Shown piece after piece: positions 1-7,712 of a stretch of DNA of 64,000 nucleotides; position 1 is the first letter of the stretch, and every line of letters starts with the position of its first letter. Location: contig JADQBA010000014.1 in NCBI GenBank assembly GCA_016903675.1, forward strand, positions 46,525 through 110,524, in the 5' to 3' direction. The notes below the pieces were generated by a model. That model saw only the letters and a list, made by a program, of their open reading frames with translations. It had not been told where the DNA came from and did not search any database. A program made the position numbers and the translations under genes. This DNA comes from Stigonema ocellatum SAG 48.90 = DSM 106950. GTDB lineage: Bacteria > Cyanobacteriota > Cyanobacteriia > Cyanobacteriales > Nostocaceae.

Positions 1-3
1 CCC

Positions 4-343
4 TAATTAATCGTGGGATTTTTTGCTAAAAAATTAGTCCCACTCAACGAGGACTTTGTTTGCATAGCTGCGACTCAATACTACTCAAGGATTTTTGCAG
101 GGAATGACATCGGTGACCAGACGCGAACTTTCGCGTCTGGTCAAGGGTTATCGGTAGGTGAATTATCTTAACCGAGCAGTATTGAGCTGCGACTTTAGTC
201 GTCGCGGTAATTAATCGTAGGATTTTTTGCTAAAAAATTAGTCCGCGCAAGCGGACTTTGTTTGCATAGCCAAGCCAGCGCTCTCACGGCGACTGGCACG
301 CGACTTTAGTCGTCGCGCTAATTAATCGCGGGATTTTTTGCGG
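4..343. repeat. Imperfect direct repeats downstream of the ferredoxin gene
   Basis: A unit beginning TAATTAATCG and ending TTTGCATAGC occurs at about 4-68 and again at about 208-268. A third, shorter copy starts at about 320 and runs into the 3' end of the ferredoxin gene, where it supplies the last codons and the stop. The units are separated by a short hairpin motif, GACTTTAGTCGTCGCG. The first unit carries the MITE-like insertion at 76-184. No gene is visible in 1-321. Confidence 0.6.
76..184. mobile_element. MITE-like element, copy 1 (109 bp)
   Basis: The ends are inverted repeats, CAATACTACTC at the left and the complement of CAATACTGCTC at the right. A perfect 13-bp-arm palindrome lies inside (115-142). 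The element is flanked by an identical 10-bp direct repeat, AGCTGCGACT, at 66-75 and 185-194, which looks like a target-site duplication. A relative with the same architecture lies at 24993-25107; the two also share the stretch around GGTAGGTGAATTATCTTAA. It has no coding capacity, so it would have to be moved by a transposase elsewhere. Confidence 0.7.
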
Positions 344-783
344 TTTAGCCTCTGCTTTTTGCGCCGCTGTAGGGAAGAAACAATTGCTGGTTCCACCGGA
401 TATCCAATGACAGGAATGACCTGATATTTGCGGTCTTCTTCCATCTTTTTGAGTTCGGTGTAATCCATCCAATGAATGCAATCAACTGGACAAGTGTCAA
501 TTGCTTCTTGGATCACGTCTTCTGAATCAGTATCTTGGGAAATCACTCGCGATCGCCCGTAGTCTGGTTCAATGTAAAATGTATTCCGGGCAACATGAGC
601 GCAGTGCTTGCAGCCAATACAGGTAATTTCATCAACATAAACTCCCTTTTGCCGCAGCACCCCACCCAATTCTGGCTCTAAACCAGAGCGATCTGGAGCA
701 TCTCGTAAAAATCCGCCTAACTCTGGTTCTAAACCGGAGCGATCGTCTCCCCTATCTTCCAGCGACGACAAAATATCAGACAT
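322..783 (-). CDS. 4Fe-4S ferredoxin-like protein
   Basis: A 153-residue protein. The first cysteine cluster reads CIGCKHC and a later CPVDC supplies the last ligand, the usual pattern for one [4Fe-4S] cluster, so it should act in electron transfer. The N-terminal part contains a 14-residue unit, DRSGLEPELGGFLR, repeated almost exactly (about residues 14-27 and 30-43); from memory, cyanobacterial homologues share this. The start at 783 is chosen because it begins MSDILSS and overlaps the stop of the upstream DUF1257 gene by one base (TAATG), implying translational coupling; the open frame extends further upstream but into that gene. It is the last gene of a DUF2997-DUF1257-ferredoxin operon. 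The partner is unknown. The C-terminal codons overlap an intergenic repeat. Confidence 0.85.
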   Translation of the reverse strand: MSDILSSLEDRGDDRSGLEPELGGFLRDAPDRSGLEPELGGVLRQKGVYVDEITCIGCKHCAHVARNTFYIEPDYGRSRVISQDTDSEDVIQEAIDTCPVDCIHWMDYTELKKMEEDRKYQVIPVIGYPVEPAIVSSLQRRKKQRLNRKKSRD

Positions 784-1169
784 TACGCACTCCAGCGTTG
801 TACTACTAGGCTTAGTGAACCATCTTGATTTTGTTTTTGTTCGGCAACTTGAAAGCCAACGCGAGCAGTTTCTTTCAATACTGTTTGGTAAGCATAACGC
901 TGGGTTACTTGGCGCAAAAATCCTTCCACAGACTTGTCTTGCTGCCAATATTGCAAGTCAGCAACCAATTCGTATTCTTTTCCATTCCATTTAAATCCGA
1001 TATCATAGCCATTGTTCTGCTCGATAGTAATTTCGGCAGCATGGGTTTGACCCCGATAACCACGTACCTCTTGTGGTCCTTGTTTCCATTCTACGCCCAA
1101 GTCATTGAGAGCGTCTTTCAAAGAGTCAATGTTACGGATTTGGGTCTTGATTTGGCTAAAGTGTGACAT
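783..1169 (-). CDS. DUF1257 (Ycf35-like) protein
   Basis: 128 residues, starting MSHFSQIKTQIRN. The sequence matches the DUF1257 family, known in algal plastids as Ycf35, including the pattern around IEQNNGYDIGFKWNGKEYEL and the Trp-rich stretch YWQQ. The biochemical function is not established. The length is normal for the family. It sits 39 bp downstream of the DUF2997 gene and is fused translationally (one-base overlap) to the ferredoxin gene that follows. This conserved three-gene order suggests a shared redox or maturation role, which is inference only. Confidence 0.85.
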   Translation of the reverse strand: MSHFSQIKTQIRNIDSLKDALNDLGVEWKQGPQEVRGYRGQTHAAEITIEQNNGYDIGFKWNGKEYELVADLQYWQQDKSVEGFLRQVTQRYAYQTVLKETARVGFQVAEQKQNQDGSLSLVVQRWSA

Positions 1170-1208
1170 AGTGGTTGTGAATCAGTAAAATTGAAATGTT
1201 TTGAAGGC

Positions 1209-1418
1209 TTACCAATCGCTGAAAGTGGTTTGCGTATTCGCCACATCTGATTGCTGCACTTTAGTGGCGAAGTATTCTGAGGTTGGCTCATGACTAAGTA
1301 CTTGCCCTAGCTGTGCCTCTATAGCCGCTGTCACTTCAGCGCACGAAGCACCCACAATGCCAGTAACTTTCTCTTGTACCCGACCATCTGGATAAATTAT
1401 GAACTCTAATGTCTCCAT
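1209..1418 (-). CDS. DUF2997 protein
   Basis: A small protein of 69 residues starting METLEFIIYPDGRVQEKVTG, typical of DUF2997. The open frame extends upstream to 1469, but family members begin at METLEF, so the start is placed at 1418. It is first in the operon with DUF1257 and ferredoxin. Function unknown. The C-terminal tail (SDVANTQTTFSDW) is polar and probably disordered. Confidence 0.8.
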   Translation of the reverse strand: METLEFIIYPDGRVQEKVTGIVGASCAEVTAAIEAQLGQVLSHEPTSEYFATKVQQSDVANTQTTFSDW

Positions 1419-1830
1419 ACTTTTGGCCAACCCCAATAGTACACTTGGACTGTCTTGTTCTAGCAGCAAGCTACAAATATAGCGGTCGAAAACTGGGTTT
1501 TCTCTCAGCTACAAATTTGCCATGTTTAAACTTAATGTGACCTATGTCAAAATATGTATTTCATAAACTTTACAAAAATTATTGTTTATTAAGTTGTTAC
1601 TCTCATCTCTTGTCAGTTTCCCTTAACTTTATCAATAAGTCAAGTTGAACAAAGAACTGGTAAGAAAAGTAGAGAAACGAAGAAAAACAAGCATCAGCAC
1701 TAGCAAAAGGGGTACAGAAAGCGAAAATAACCCGAAAATTATTGAAAATATTTTTCATTATTCCCAGTTTTGCCGTATTAGACTAGCTAGAAGCTCAATC
1801 TCATAATTTTTTCTACTCAACCAATCCACC
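1419..1830. other. Divergent intergenic region without a visible gene
   Basis: A 412-bp AT-rich gap between the divergently transcribed DUF2997 operon and the BioU-like gene. It must hold both promoters. I could not identify convincing -10/-35 boxes, an operator or a small gene. Confidence 0.5.
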
Positions 1831-2853
1831 ATGAATGCAAAGCAAGTAACGGGTTCTACCAATTTCCAAGCACCGGTGCGTGTGGGAGTCCTAGGCTTTG
1901 GCGGACTAGGACAAGCAGCCGCCAGAGTACTGAGTCTGAAACAGGAAATGATTTTAGTGGCGGCGGCAGACAAACAAGGCTACGCCTATGCTGGTGATGG
2001 TTTAAACGCTCAAGAGTGCATTGCTGCTTATCAGTCTCAAGGTTCAGTCGGTTATCTAGAACCAACTGGTACTCTAACCAACTTTAGTATTCAAGATTTA
2101 ATAGAAAGCCCTCATCACGTAGATGGGTATTTTTTGGCGTTACCAAATTTACCTAATAACTTCATTGCCTCTGTAGCCCAGCAGTTTATTGAATCTGGTT
2201 GGCGTGGAGTACTGGTGGATGCCATTAAGCGCACCAGTGCTGTAGAACAGCTCCTAGGGATGAAGGAGGAACTGCAAGCAGCAGGAATTACCTACATGAC
2301 TGGATGTGGCGCAACACCAGGACTGTTAACGGCAGCAGCAGCTTTGGCAGCGCAAAGCTATACTGAAATTCATCGAGTTGAGATTACATTTGGGGTGGGA
2401 ATTGCCAATTGGGAGGCTTATCGCGCTACCATCCGGGAGGATATTGCTCATATGCCAGGGTTTACAGTGGAAACTGCGAGGGCAATGACTGATGCACAAG
2501 TAGAAGCGCTACTGGATAAAACTCATGGTGTGTTGACATTAGAGAACATGGAACATGCTGATGATGTGATGCTGGAGTTGGCAGGAATTGTCGATCGCGA
2601 TCGCGTCACTGTTGGTGGTGTCGTCGATACCCGTAATCCCAAAAAGCCCCTAAGCACTAATGTAAAAATAACTGGTCGCACGTTTGAAGGTAAGATTTCC
2701 ACCCATACCTTTACTTTAGGAGATGAAACCAGCATGGCAGCCAATGTGTGTGGTCCAGCTTTTGGTTATCTCAAAGCAGGTCAGCAATTGCACCAACGCG
2801 GCATGTATGGAATCTTCACTGCTGCTGAAATTATGCCTCAGTTTGTCAGATGA
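1831..2853 (+). CDS. bioU: Saccharopine dehydrogenase-like oxidoreductase, probable BioU
   Basis: 340 residues with an N-terminal Rossmann fold (VGVLGFGGLGQAAARV, residues 18-33) and a central segment VDAIKRTSAVEQLL. Cyanobacterial proteins of this type were long annotated as saccharopine dehydrogenase-like. Synechocystis BioU belongs to this group and makes the biotin precursor 7,8-diaminononanoate route intermediate by donating a lysine side-chain nitrogen in a suicide reaction. Lys133 in the segment above is a candidate for that sacrificial lysine (Lys124 in Synechocystis, from memory). Its 3' end overlaps cobM on the other strand by 16 bp. Assignment to BioU rests on recalled similarity; a generic NAD(P)-dependent oxidoreductase is the alternative. 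Confidence 0.6.
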   Translation: MNAKQVTGSTNFQAPVRVGVLGFGGLGQAAARVLSLKQEMILVAAADKQGYAYAGDGLNAQECIAAYQSQGSVGYLEPTGTLTNFSIQDLIESPHHVDGYFLALPNLPNNFIASVAQQFIESGWRGVLVDAIKRTSAVEQLLGMKEELQAAGITYMTGCGATPGLLTAAAALAAQSYTEIHRVEITFGVGIANWEAYRATIREDIAHMPGFTVETARAMTDAQVEALLDKTHGVLTLENMEHADDVMLELAGIVDRDRVTVGGVVDTRNPKKPLSTNVKITGRTFEGKISTHTFTLGDETSMAANVCGPAFGYLKAGQQLHQRGMYGIFTAAEIMPQFVR

Positions 2854-3629
2854 AAGTCTTGGCGAAACAGATGACTGTGTTCAGGATGATATAAACGCGA
2901 TCGCCCTGTTGCTTGCTTGAGGGCGGGACTGATTATATAAAGTGTGGTGCGAATCAGCTTTTCCTGATTCGTACATTCTGCCATTTGATTGAGGGGGACA
3001 ACCCGGATTTTTTCATCGGGCCACCCTAATCGAAAGCAAATCGCTACCGGTGTGTCTTCTGGGTAGTGTTCTAGGAGTTTGGCTTGGGCATCTTCCACGT
3101 GACGCGCACTCAGATACAGGCAGAGGCTAGCTTGATGAGCTGCGAGTGTTGTTAATTCTTCTGGCGCCGGAACTTCGGTTTTTCCACTTATACGTGTCAG
3201 TATAATAGTTTGGACTATGCCTGGAACTGTGAGTTCTACTTTAAGTTTAGCGGCAGCTGCTTGAAAGGCGCTGATACCAGGTATGACTTCAAAGGGGATT
3301 TCCGCTTCTGCCAACAAGTGCATTTGCTCGTGGATAGCACTGTAGAGACTGGGGTCGCCGGAATGAAGACGAATGACAGATTTTTGCTTTCGCACCCGTT
3401 CGATCATCAGCGGCAAAATCTCTTCTAAAGTCTTATTTGCCGTCCCCATAATCTCCGCATCTGGACGGCATAATTGCAAAATCTGTTGGGGAACTAAAGA
3501 GTCAGCATAGAAAATAACATCTGCTGCAACCAGCAGTTTCTGCGCCTTGATGGTTAATAAATCTGGGTCTCCAGGACCTGCTCCCACGATGTATACTGCG
3601 GGCTTGAGATAATCATTAGTCAGATTCAT
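2838..3629 (-). CDS. cobM: Precorrin-4 C11-methyltransferase
   Basis: 263 residues. It catalyses the SAM-dependent methylation of precorrin-4 (or cobalt-precorrin-4) at C11 in cobalamin synthesis. The tetrapyrrole methylase signature is clear: VYIVGAGPGDPDLLTIKA near the N-terminus (residues 12-29), the RLHSGDPSLYSAIHEQM loop, and FEVIPGISAFQAAAA. The length is normal for CobM/CbiF. It is convergent with the BioU-like gene. No other cob genes are adjacent, as is usual in cyanobacteria where this pathway is scattered. The lgt gene follows upstream on the same strand about 500 bp away. Confidence 0.93.
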   Translation of the reverse strand: MNLTNDYLKPAVYIVGAGPGDPDLLTIKAQKLLVAADVIFYADSLVPQQILQLCRPDAEIMGTANKTLEEILPLMIERVRKQKSVIRLHSGDPSLYSAIHEQMHLLAEAEIPFEVIPGISAFQAAAAKLKVELTVPGIVQTIILTRISGKTEVPAPEELTTLAAHQASLCLYLSARHVEDAQAKLLEHYPEDTPVAICFRLGWPDEKIRVVPLNQMAECTNQEKLIRTTLYIISPALKQATGRSRLYHPEHSHLFRQDFHLTN

Positions 3630-3711
3630 GGCATTTTAGATAAGTATTAGGACCAGCCCTTTCAAGGTGGGTGAAAAATTGGGAAAATCACGTCCACTCT
3701 TCGGCATTTGA

Positions 3712-3806
3712 CCTTCGCGTTCTTCGTGTCTTCTCCCAAGGGGAGACGCTACGCGAACGCGGTTTAAAAATCTTTTTGAACCACGAAGACGCGAAGAACA
3801 CGAAGG
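3712..3806. repeat. Interspersed inverted-repeat element
   Basis: Two 22-bp arms (3712-3733 and 3785-3806) match as inverted repeats at 20 of 22 positions. Between them lies the motif GGGGAGACGCTACGCGAACG, common between genes of filamentous cyanobacteria. No coding potential is convincing here; an open frame over the region simply translates the repeat. Confidence 0.6.
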
Positions 3807-3979
3807 AAAGCCAACTGCATATATGATGATTTCTGTCAATGCGTCAGCCCTAAGTATAATGACTCATAGAATCGCACACGACAATTCTCAAAAATATTTT
3901 TTTTAGCATTTTCTTCAGTACCTTTCCGGATAGCTCATATTTCCCTAGTAGAGATGAATGGTAGATGCACCCTGGTTAA

Positions 3980-4008
3980 GCCCTAGAGAAAACTCTGGGG
4001 CATTTTTT
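3980..4008 (+). terminator. Intrinsic terminator-like hairpin without an upstream gene
   Basis: A 9-bp stem (GCCCTAGAG / CTCTGGGGC, one G-T pair), an AAAA loop and a run of six T form a textbook rho-independent terminator on the + strand. No + strand gene ends nearby; the upstream flank is the cobM promoter region. It could end a short untranslated RNA or be a remnant. Confidence 0.55.
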
Positions 4009-4016
4009 ATTTTGGG

Positions 4017-4137
4017 TGCGTTGTTGGTTGTTGGTTGTTGGTTGTTGGTTGTTGATTGTTATTCATTTCTCCCCACTCCCCATGCCCCTAATCCCCAGAG
4101 GGGGCCCCGAGTTCCCCACTCCCCACTCCCCACTTCT
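4017..4137. repeat. Heptanucleotide tandem repeats (TTGTTGG and CCCCACT)
   Basis: The heptamer TTGTTGG is repeated about five times at 4020-4055. A second run of CCCCACT-type heptamers follows at about 4070-4135, broken by GGGGGCCCC. These are short tandemly repeated sequences typical of Nostocales. They abut the 3' end of lgt. Confidence 0.8.
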
Positions 4138-4982
4138 CACTCCTTTACGTCTGGCAATGAGCGTTTTTTTAAGTAAAGCCACCCTAATCCAGCTAATCCT
4201 AAGACGATTCCAATTAAGCTGACGACTTGTGCTATCCGCAGCGGTCCTAGCATCAAGCTATCAGTTCTAAGCCCTTCGATCCACAGACGCCCTAAGCTGT
4301 AAGTGACCAAGTAAACCATAGACAGGGTACCTACCTTCAGGTGCGGCTTTCCTTGCAAACCACGAAAAAACAACGTTATTAGCAAGGCGAACACCATTAA
4401 ATCCCATAGAGATTCGTAGAGGAAGGTGGGATGAAAATACTCAAATTGAGCCAACTCTGGGGGACGCCGCTCCAACGGAATATACAACTTCCAAGGTAGA
4501 CTTGTAGGATCACCAAAAGCTTCCGAGTTGAAGAAATTACCCCAACGTCCTAGAGCTTGACCTAAAATCAGTGAAGGAGCGACCAAGTCTGCTAGTTGCC
4601 AGAAAGCAACCTGCTTGAGTTTGGCAAAGATTAACGCAGCCACAACGCCACCGAGAATAGCTCCGTGAATGGCAATGCCTCCTTGCCAAATGGCAATAAT
4701 CCGCTCTGGGTGTGAGGCATATTCTGACCATTGAAACAAAACGTAATATAGTCGGGCTGCTGGAATTGCACCAATAACCAGCCAAATTGACAAATCGCTC
4801 AGCAAGTCCGGATTAACGTGACGACGCTTTGCCAGATACTGGGAAAGGGTGACGCCAATTAACACTGCCGAGGCAATCAACAAGCCATACCAGCGGATAG
4901 TCAAAGGTCCTATTTTAACCAGAACCGGTCCTGGGGAAGTAAACTGAAATGCCAAGGGCAAGGTGGAAAGATCCAGTGCCAT
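4137..4982 (-). CDS. lgt: Prolipoprotein diacylglyceryl transferase
   Basis: 281 residues, a polytopic inner-membrane enzyme that moves diacylglycerol from phosphatidylglycerol onto the lipobox cysteine of prelipoproteins. Lgt hallmarks are visible: FTSPGPVLVKIGPLTIRWYG at the N-terminus, GGIAIHGAILGG, the signature GQALGRWGNFFNSEAFG, and HPTFLYESLWD. About seven hydrophobic segments are present. The start at 4982 gives the usual N-terminus. Transcribed alone or as a distant partner of cobM. Core gene; nothing unusual. Confidence 0.95.
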   Translation of the reverse strand: MALDLSTLPLAFQFTSPGPVLVKIGPLTIRWYGLLIASAVLIGVTLSQYLAKRRHVNPDLLSDLSIWLVIGAIPAARLYYVLFQWSEYASHPERIIAIWQGGIAIHGAILGGVVAALIFAKLKQVAFWQLADLVAPSLILGQALGRWGNFFNSEAFGDPTSLPWKLYIPLERRPPELAQFEYFHPTFLYESLWDLMVFALLITLFFRGLQGKPHLKVGTLSMVYLVTYSLGRLWIEGLRTDSLMLGPLRIAQVVSLIGIVLGLAGLGWLYLKKRSLPDVKE

Positions 4983-5192
4983 ACAAAAATACCTAGAAGA
5001 CTTTATGATTCATTCATTGCAGCGACTATAAAAGCCACAGCATTGATCTTAATCTGGACATACACATCTTCGTTATCTGTTGAGACGGGGTGTAGGGAAA
5101 TAGTACACCCCTATTCCCCTATTCCTCCAGATTGAGTAAAAATAGCGGTGATTAGATATAATCACCTAAACAAGTTTGAGATATTTTTAATT

Positions 5193-5708
5193 GTGATTGC
5201 TATTTATCCTGGTAGCTTTGACCCCATAACCTTGGGACACTTAGACATTATCGAACGCGGTTCCAGGCTGTTCGGGATAGTGATTGTCGCTGTGTTGCGG
5301 AATCCTAACAAAACGCCGCTGTTTACGGTGCAACAAAGGCTAGAACAAATTAGTCTATCTACACAACATTTGCCAAATGTAGAAGTAGACAGCTTCGACG
5401 GTCTGACGGTTGGATACGCCAAAATGCGAGGAGCACAAGCCTTGCTGCGGGGTCTGCGGGCGATTTCAGACTTTGAAGTAGAGCTTCAGATGGCGCACAC
5501 TAATAAAACCCTTTCTACTCAAATAGAAACAGTTTTCCTAGCGACATCAAATGAGTATAGCTTTTTAAGTAGTAGTGTGGTAAGAGAAGTCGCTAGATTT
5601 GGTGGCTCTGTCGATCATCTTGTTCCCTCGCACGTTGCCCTGGATATTTACCAATGCTACGCTCAGAACCATCCAGTATCGAACCCAATCAAAACGGAAG
5701 TCATCTAA
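5193..5708 (+). CDS. coaD: Pantetheine-phosphate adenylyltransferase
   Basis: 171 residues when started at GTG 5193. It transfers AMP from ATP to 4'-phosphopantetheine, the penultimate step of coenzyme A synthesis. The nucleotidyltransferase motif YPGSFDPITLGHLDII follows almost immediately, as in the family, which is why GTG is preferred over the longer frame from 5148. Other motifs are LLRGLRAISDFEVELQMA and the C-terminal SSSVVREVARFGG. The 3' end overlaps the next gene by 55 bp in another frame, so the two are very likely co-transcribed and translationally linked. CoA supply also feeds the phosphopantetheine arms of the PKS/NRPS in this window, though no special link is implied. Confidence 0.93.
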   Translation: MIAIYPGSFDPITLGHLDIIERGSRLFGIVIVAVLRNPNKTPLFTVQQRLEQISLSTQHLPNVEVDSFDGLTVGYAKMRGAQALLRGLRAISDFEVELQMAHTNKTLSTQIETVFLATSNEYSFLSSSVVREVARFGGSVDHLVPSHVALDIYQCYAQNHPVSNPIKTEVI

Positions 5709-6322
5709 CTGCTGAAGAATTTACTGAGGAATCAGGAAGCTTAGATATTCAGCAAGAACTCAACAACTTAGAGGAAATAATTCTCTCTAATCCCCGTATT
5801 CCGCTGATACGACGCACGTTGGTGGATGAAGAAAAGCTGTTGGAACAACTCGATTACATCCGGCTGTCTTTGCCCACAGCTTTTCAGGAAGCAGCGACGA
5901 TCATCTCCCAAAAGGAGGAAATTCTCCTGCAAGCAGAAGAGTACGGACAGCAAATTGTTGACGCAGCGCAAGCCAAAAGAGCGCAAATTTTGGATGAAAG
6001 CGACATTATTCGGCAAGCAGAACGAGAAGCATCTGAACTGCGGCGACAAGTGCAACAAGAGTGTGATGCGATGCTGCAAGAAACTCTGGAGGAAGTTGAC
6101 CGGAAGCGTCGTCAATGTCAGCAAGAGTTAGAACAGATGCAGACAAAAGCGATCGCAGAAGCTGAAGCAATTGAAGAGGGAGCCGATCAATATGCTGATA
6201 GCGTCCTAGAAAATATTGAGCAGCACCTTAACGATATGTTACGCATTATCCGCAACGGACGACAACAACTACATCTAGACCCACCGCCACAGAAGAATTC
6301 ACCCCCTCCCAAGAGAAAATAA
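5654..6322 (+). CDS. Coiled-coil protein, F0F1 subunit b/DivIVA-like
   Basis: 222 residues, mostly a charged alpha-helical coiled coil from about residue 60 to 195 (for example QAEREASELRRQVQQEC). The C-terminus is Pro/Lys-rich (PPPQKNSPPPKRK) and basic. There is no membrane segment, so although such cyanobacterial proteins are often labelled ATP synthase subunit b-like, membership of the ATP synthase is unlikely. A structural or division-related DivIVA-like role is possible. It overlaps coaD by 55 bp, an arrangement I recall from other cyanobacteria. Function unknown. Confidence 0.7.
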   Translation: MLRSEPSSIEPNQNGSHLTAEEFTEESGSLDIQQELNNLEEIILSNPRIPLIRRTLVDEEKLLEQLDYIRLSLPTAFQEAATIISQKEEILLQAEEYGQQIVDAAQAKRAQILDESDIIRQAEREASELRRQVQQECDAMLQETLEEVDRKRRQCQQELEQMQTKAIAEAEAIEEGADQYADSVLENIEQHLNDMLRIIRNGRQQLHLDPPPQKNSPPPKRK

Positions 6323-6455
6323 TGGAGTCGGCATATTGTGTATATAACAGTTAAATATATTACATATATCACCGACTAAATTCGGCATGTATTATATTTG
6401 CATCATTAAATGTAATATATGAATCCTAAATCATTCATGAAAAATTTTAAGTAGT

Positions 6456-6510
6456 GTAGGGTGGGCACTGCCCACCAGATCCGGGTTGTGGTGGGCAGTG
6501 CCCACCCTAC
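6456..6510. repeat. GTAGGGTGGGCA palindromic repeat, copy 1
   Basis: Two perfect 21-bp inverted arms (6456-6476 and 6490-6510) flank a 13-bp loop. Further copies are at 28819-28913. The interspersed palindrome lies in the gap between the coiled-coil gene and the methyltransferase. Confidence 0.85.
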
Positions 6511-6586
6511 GTATATTTCAAAAATCAAATATGATCTCTATATAACATCAGGTTAAATACTAAATCAATTGTTATTTTTACGTTTT

Positions 6587-7669
6587 ATGAAACTAGAACA
6601 CTGTCCTAACTACGAAACGAAGTTTGGTGCTGCTTACTTGGGGAATAGCTTGCAGCTAATTGCAGCAATTCCTGATGGGAGTATTGACCTTATTTGTACT
6701 TCACCTCCATTTGCCTTGGTACGTAAAAAAGAGTATGGGAATGTTGATGCGGATGAATATGTGGAATGGTTTAAAGATTTTGCGTTGCATTTTTACCGTA
6801 TTCTTAAACCAACGGGGTCGCTTGTCATTGATATTGGCGGTAGCTGGATTAAGGGTGTTCCAGTACGTTCTCTTTATCATTTTGAGTTAGTTGTTAACTT
6901 ATGCAAATCTAAAGAAAAAGGGGGTGTAGGCTTTTATTTGGCACAGGAATTGTACTGGTATAATCCTGCTAAACTGCCAACCCCAGCTGAATGGGTTACA
7001 GTCCGCAGGGAAAGAGTTAAAGATGCTGTGAATACGGTCTGGTGGCTTTCTAAAGAACCTCATCCCAAAGCTAATAATAGGAGGGTGTTAAAACCCTACA
7101 GTGATGCTATGAAAAATCTTTTAAGGAATGGGTACAAACCGAAAGTTCGACCATCAGGTCATGATATTTCAAGTAAGTTTAGTCGTGACACAGGGGGGGC
7201 TATTCCGCCGAACATTATTGACGGGCAGAGTAATGGGCAGAAAACAGAGATAGGCGACCCTATTTTTTTGGGGGATATTGCTACTGAGGATTTAATTCAG
7301 CCCGTGAATGTTATTGCAGCCTCGAATACTGCTTCTAACGACTACTATCAGAGGCGGTGCAAGGAAGAAGGTTTTAAACCTCATCCGGCAAGGTTTCCCC
7401 AAGCGTTACCAGAGTTTATCATTAGTCTTTGCACGGAACCAGGCGATATCGTGCTTGATCCGTTTGCTGGTTCTAATATGACAGGACGTGTTGCTGAAAC
7501 ATTGCAGCGACGCTGGTTGGCTTTTGAGATTGATGAGAATTATATTAAAAGTTCAAAGCTGCGATTTGAAGAAAATGCACCTTTGGTTGTTCAGCCTCCT
7601 GCTTCATTGCCATCACTGCCACTGGAAGAATCCGTTGAGGTAGATGTATTGCAGTTGCGGCTTTTTTGA
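6587..7669 (+). CDS. DNA (cytosine-N4-)methyltransferase, PvuII type
   Basis: 360 residues from ATG 6587; a TTG 18 bp upstream is less likely. The catalytic motif TSPPFALV (residues 38-45) is the SPPF/Y form used by N4-cytosine methylases, and the SAM-binding FAGSNMTGR lies near the C-terminus, giving the beta-class order. Stretches such as KKEYGN, KGVPVRSLY, RVKDAVNTVWW and RPSGHDI are recalled from M.PvuII (CAGCTG), so that specificity is a reasonable guess. No PvuII-like endonuclease gene is adjacent; the following genes are an AAA ATPase remnant and a DUF4276-like gene. It may be a solitary methylase or the surviving half of a restriction system. The 3' end is 43 bp before the ATPase gene. 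Confidence 0.88.
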   Translation: MKLEHCPNYETKFGAAYLGNSLQLIAAIPDGSIDLICTSPPFALVRKKEYGNVDADEYVEWFKDFALHFYRILKPTGSLVIDIGGSWIKGVPVRSLYHFELVVNLCKSKEKGGVGFYLAQELYWYNPAKLPTPAEWVTVRRERVKDAVNTVWWLSKEPHPKANNRRVLKPYSDAMKNLLRNGYKPKVRPSGHDISSKFSRDTGGAIPPNIIDGQSNGQKTEIGDPIFLGDIATEDLIQPVNVIAASNTASNDYYQRRCKEEGFKPHPARFPQALPEFIISLCTEPGDIVLDPFAGSNMTGRVAETLQRRWLAFEIDENYIKSSKLRFEENAPLVVQPPASLPSLPLEESVEVDVLQLRLF

Positions 7670-7712
7670 TGAAAGATTTTCTGGTTAGTTTTCAGCCAAC
7701 AGAAGAATCCTC

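Noticed and set aside
825..1166. 113-residue + strand gene opposite DUF1257
   Set aside because: It is the antisense shadow of a well-supported family protein.
3636..3839. 67-residue minus-strand gene
   Set aside because: It translates an interspersed inverted repeat and has no conserved feature.
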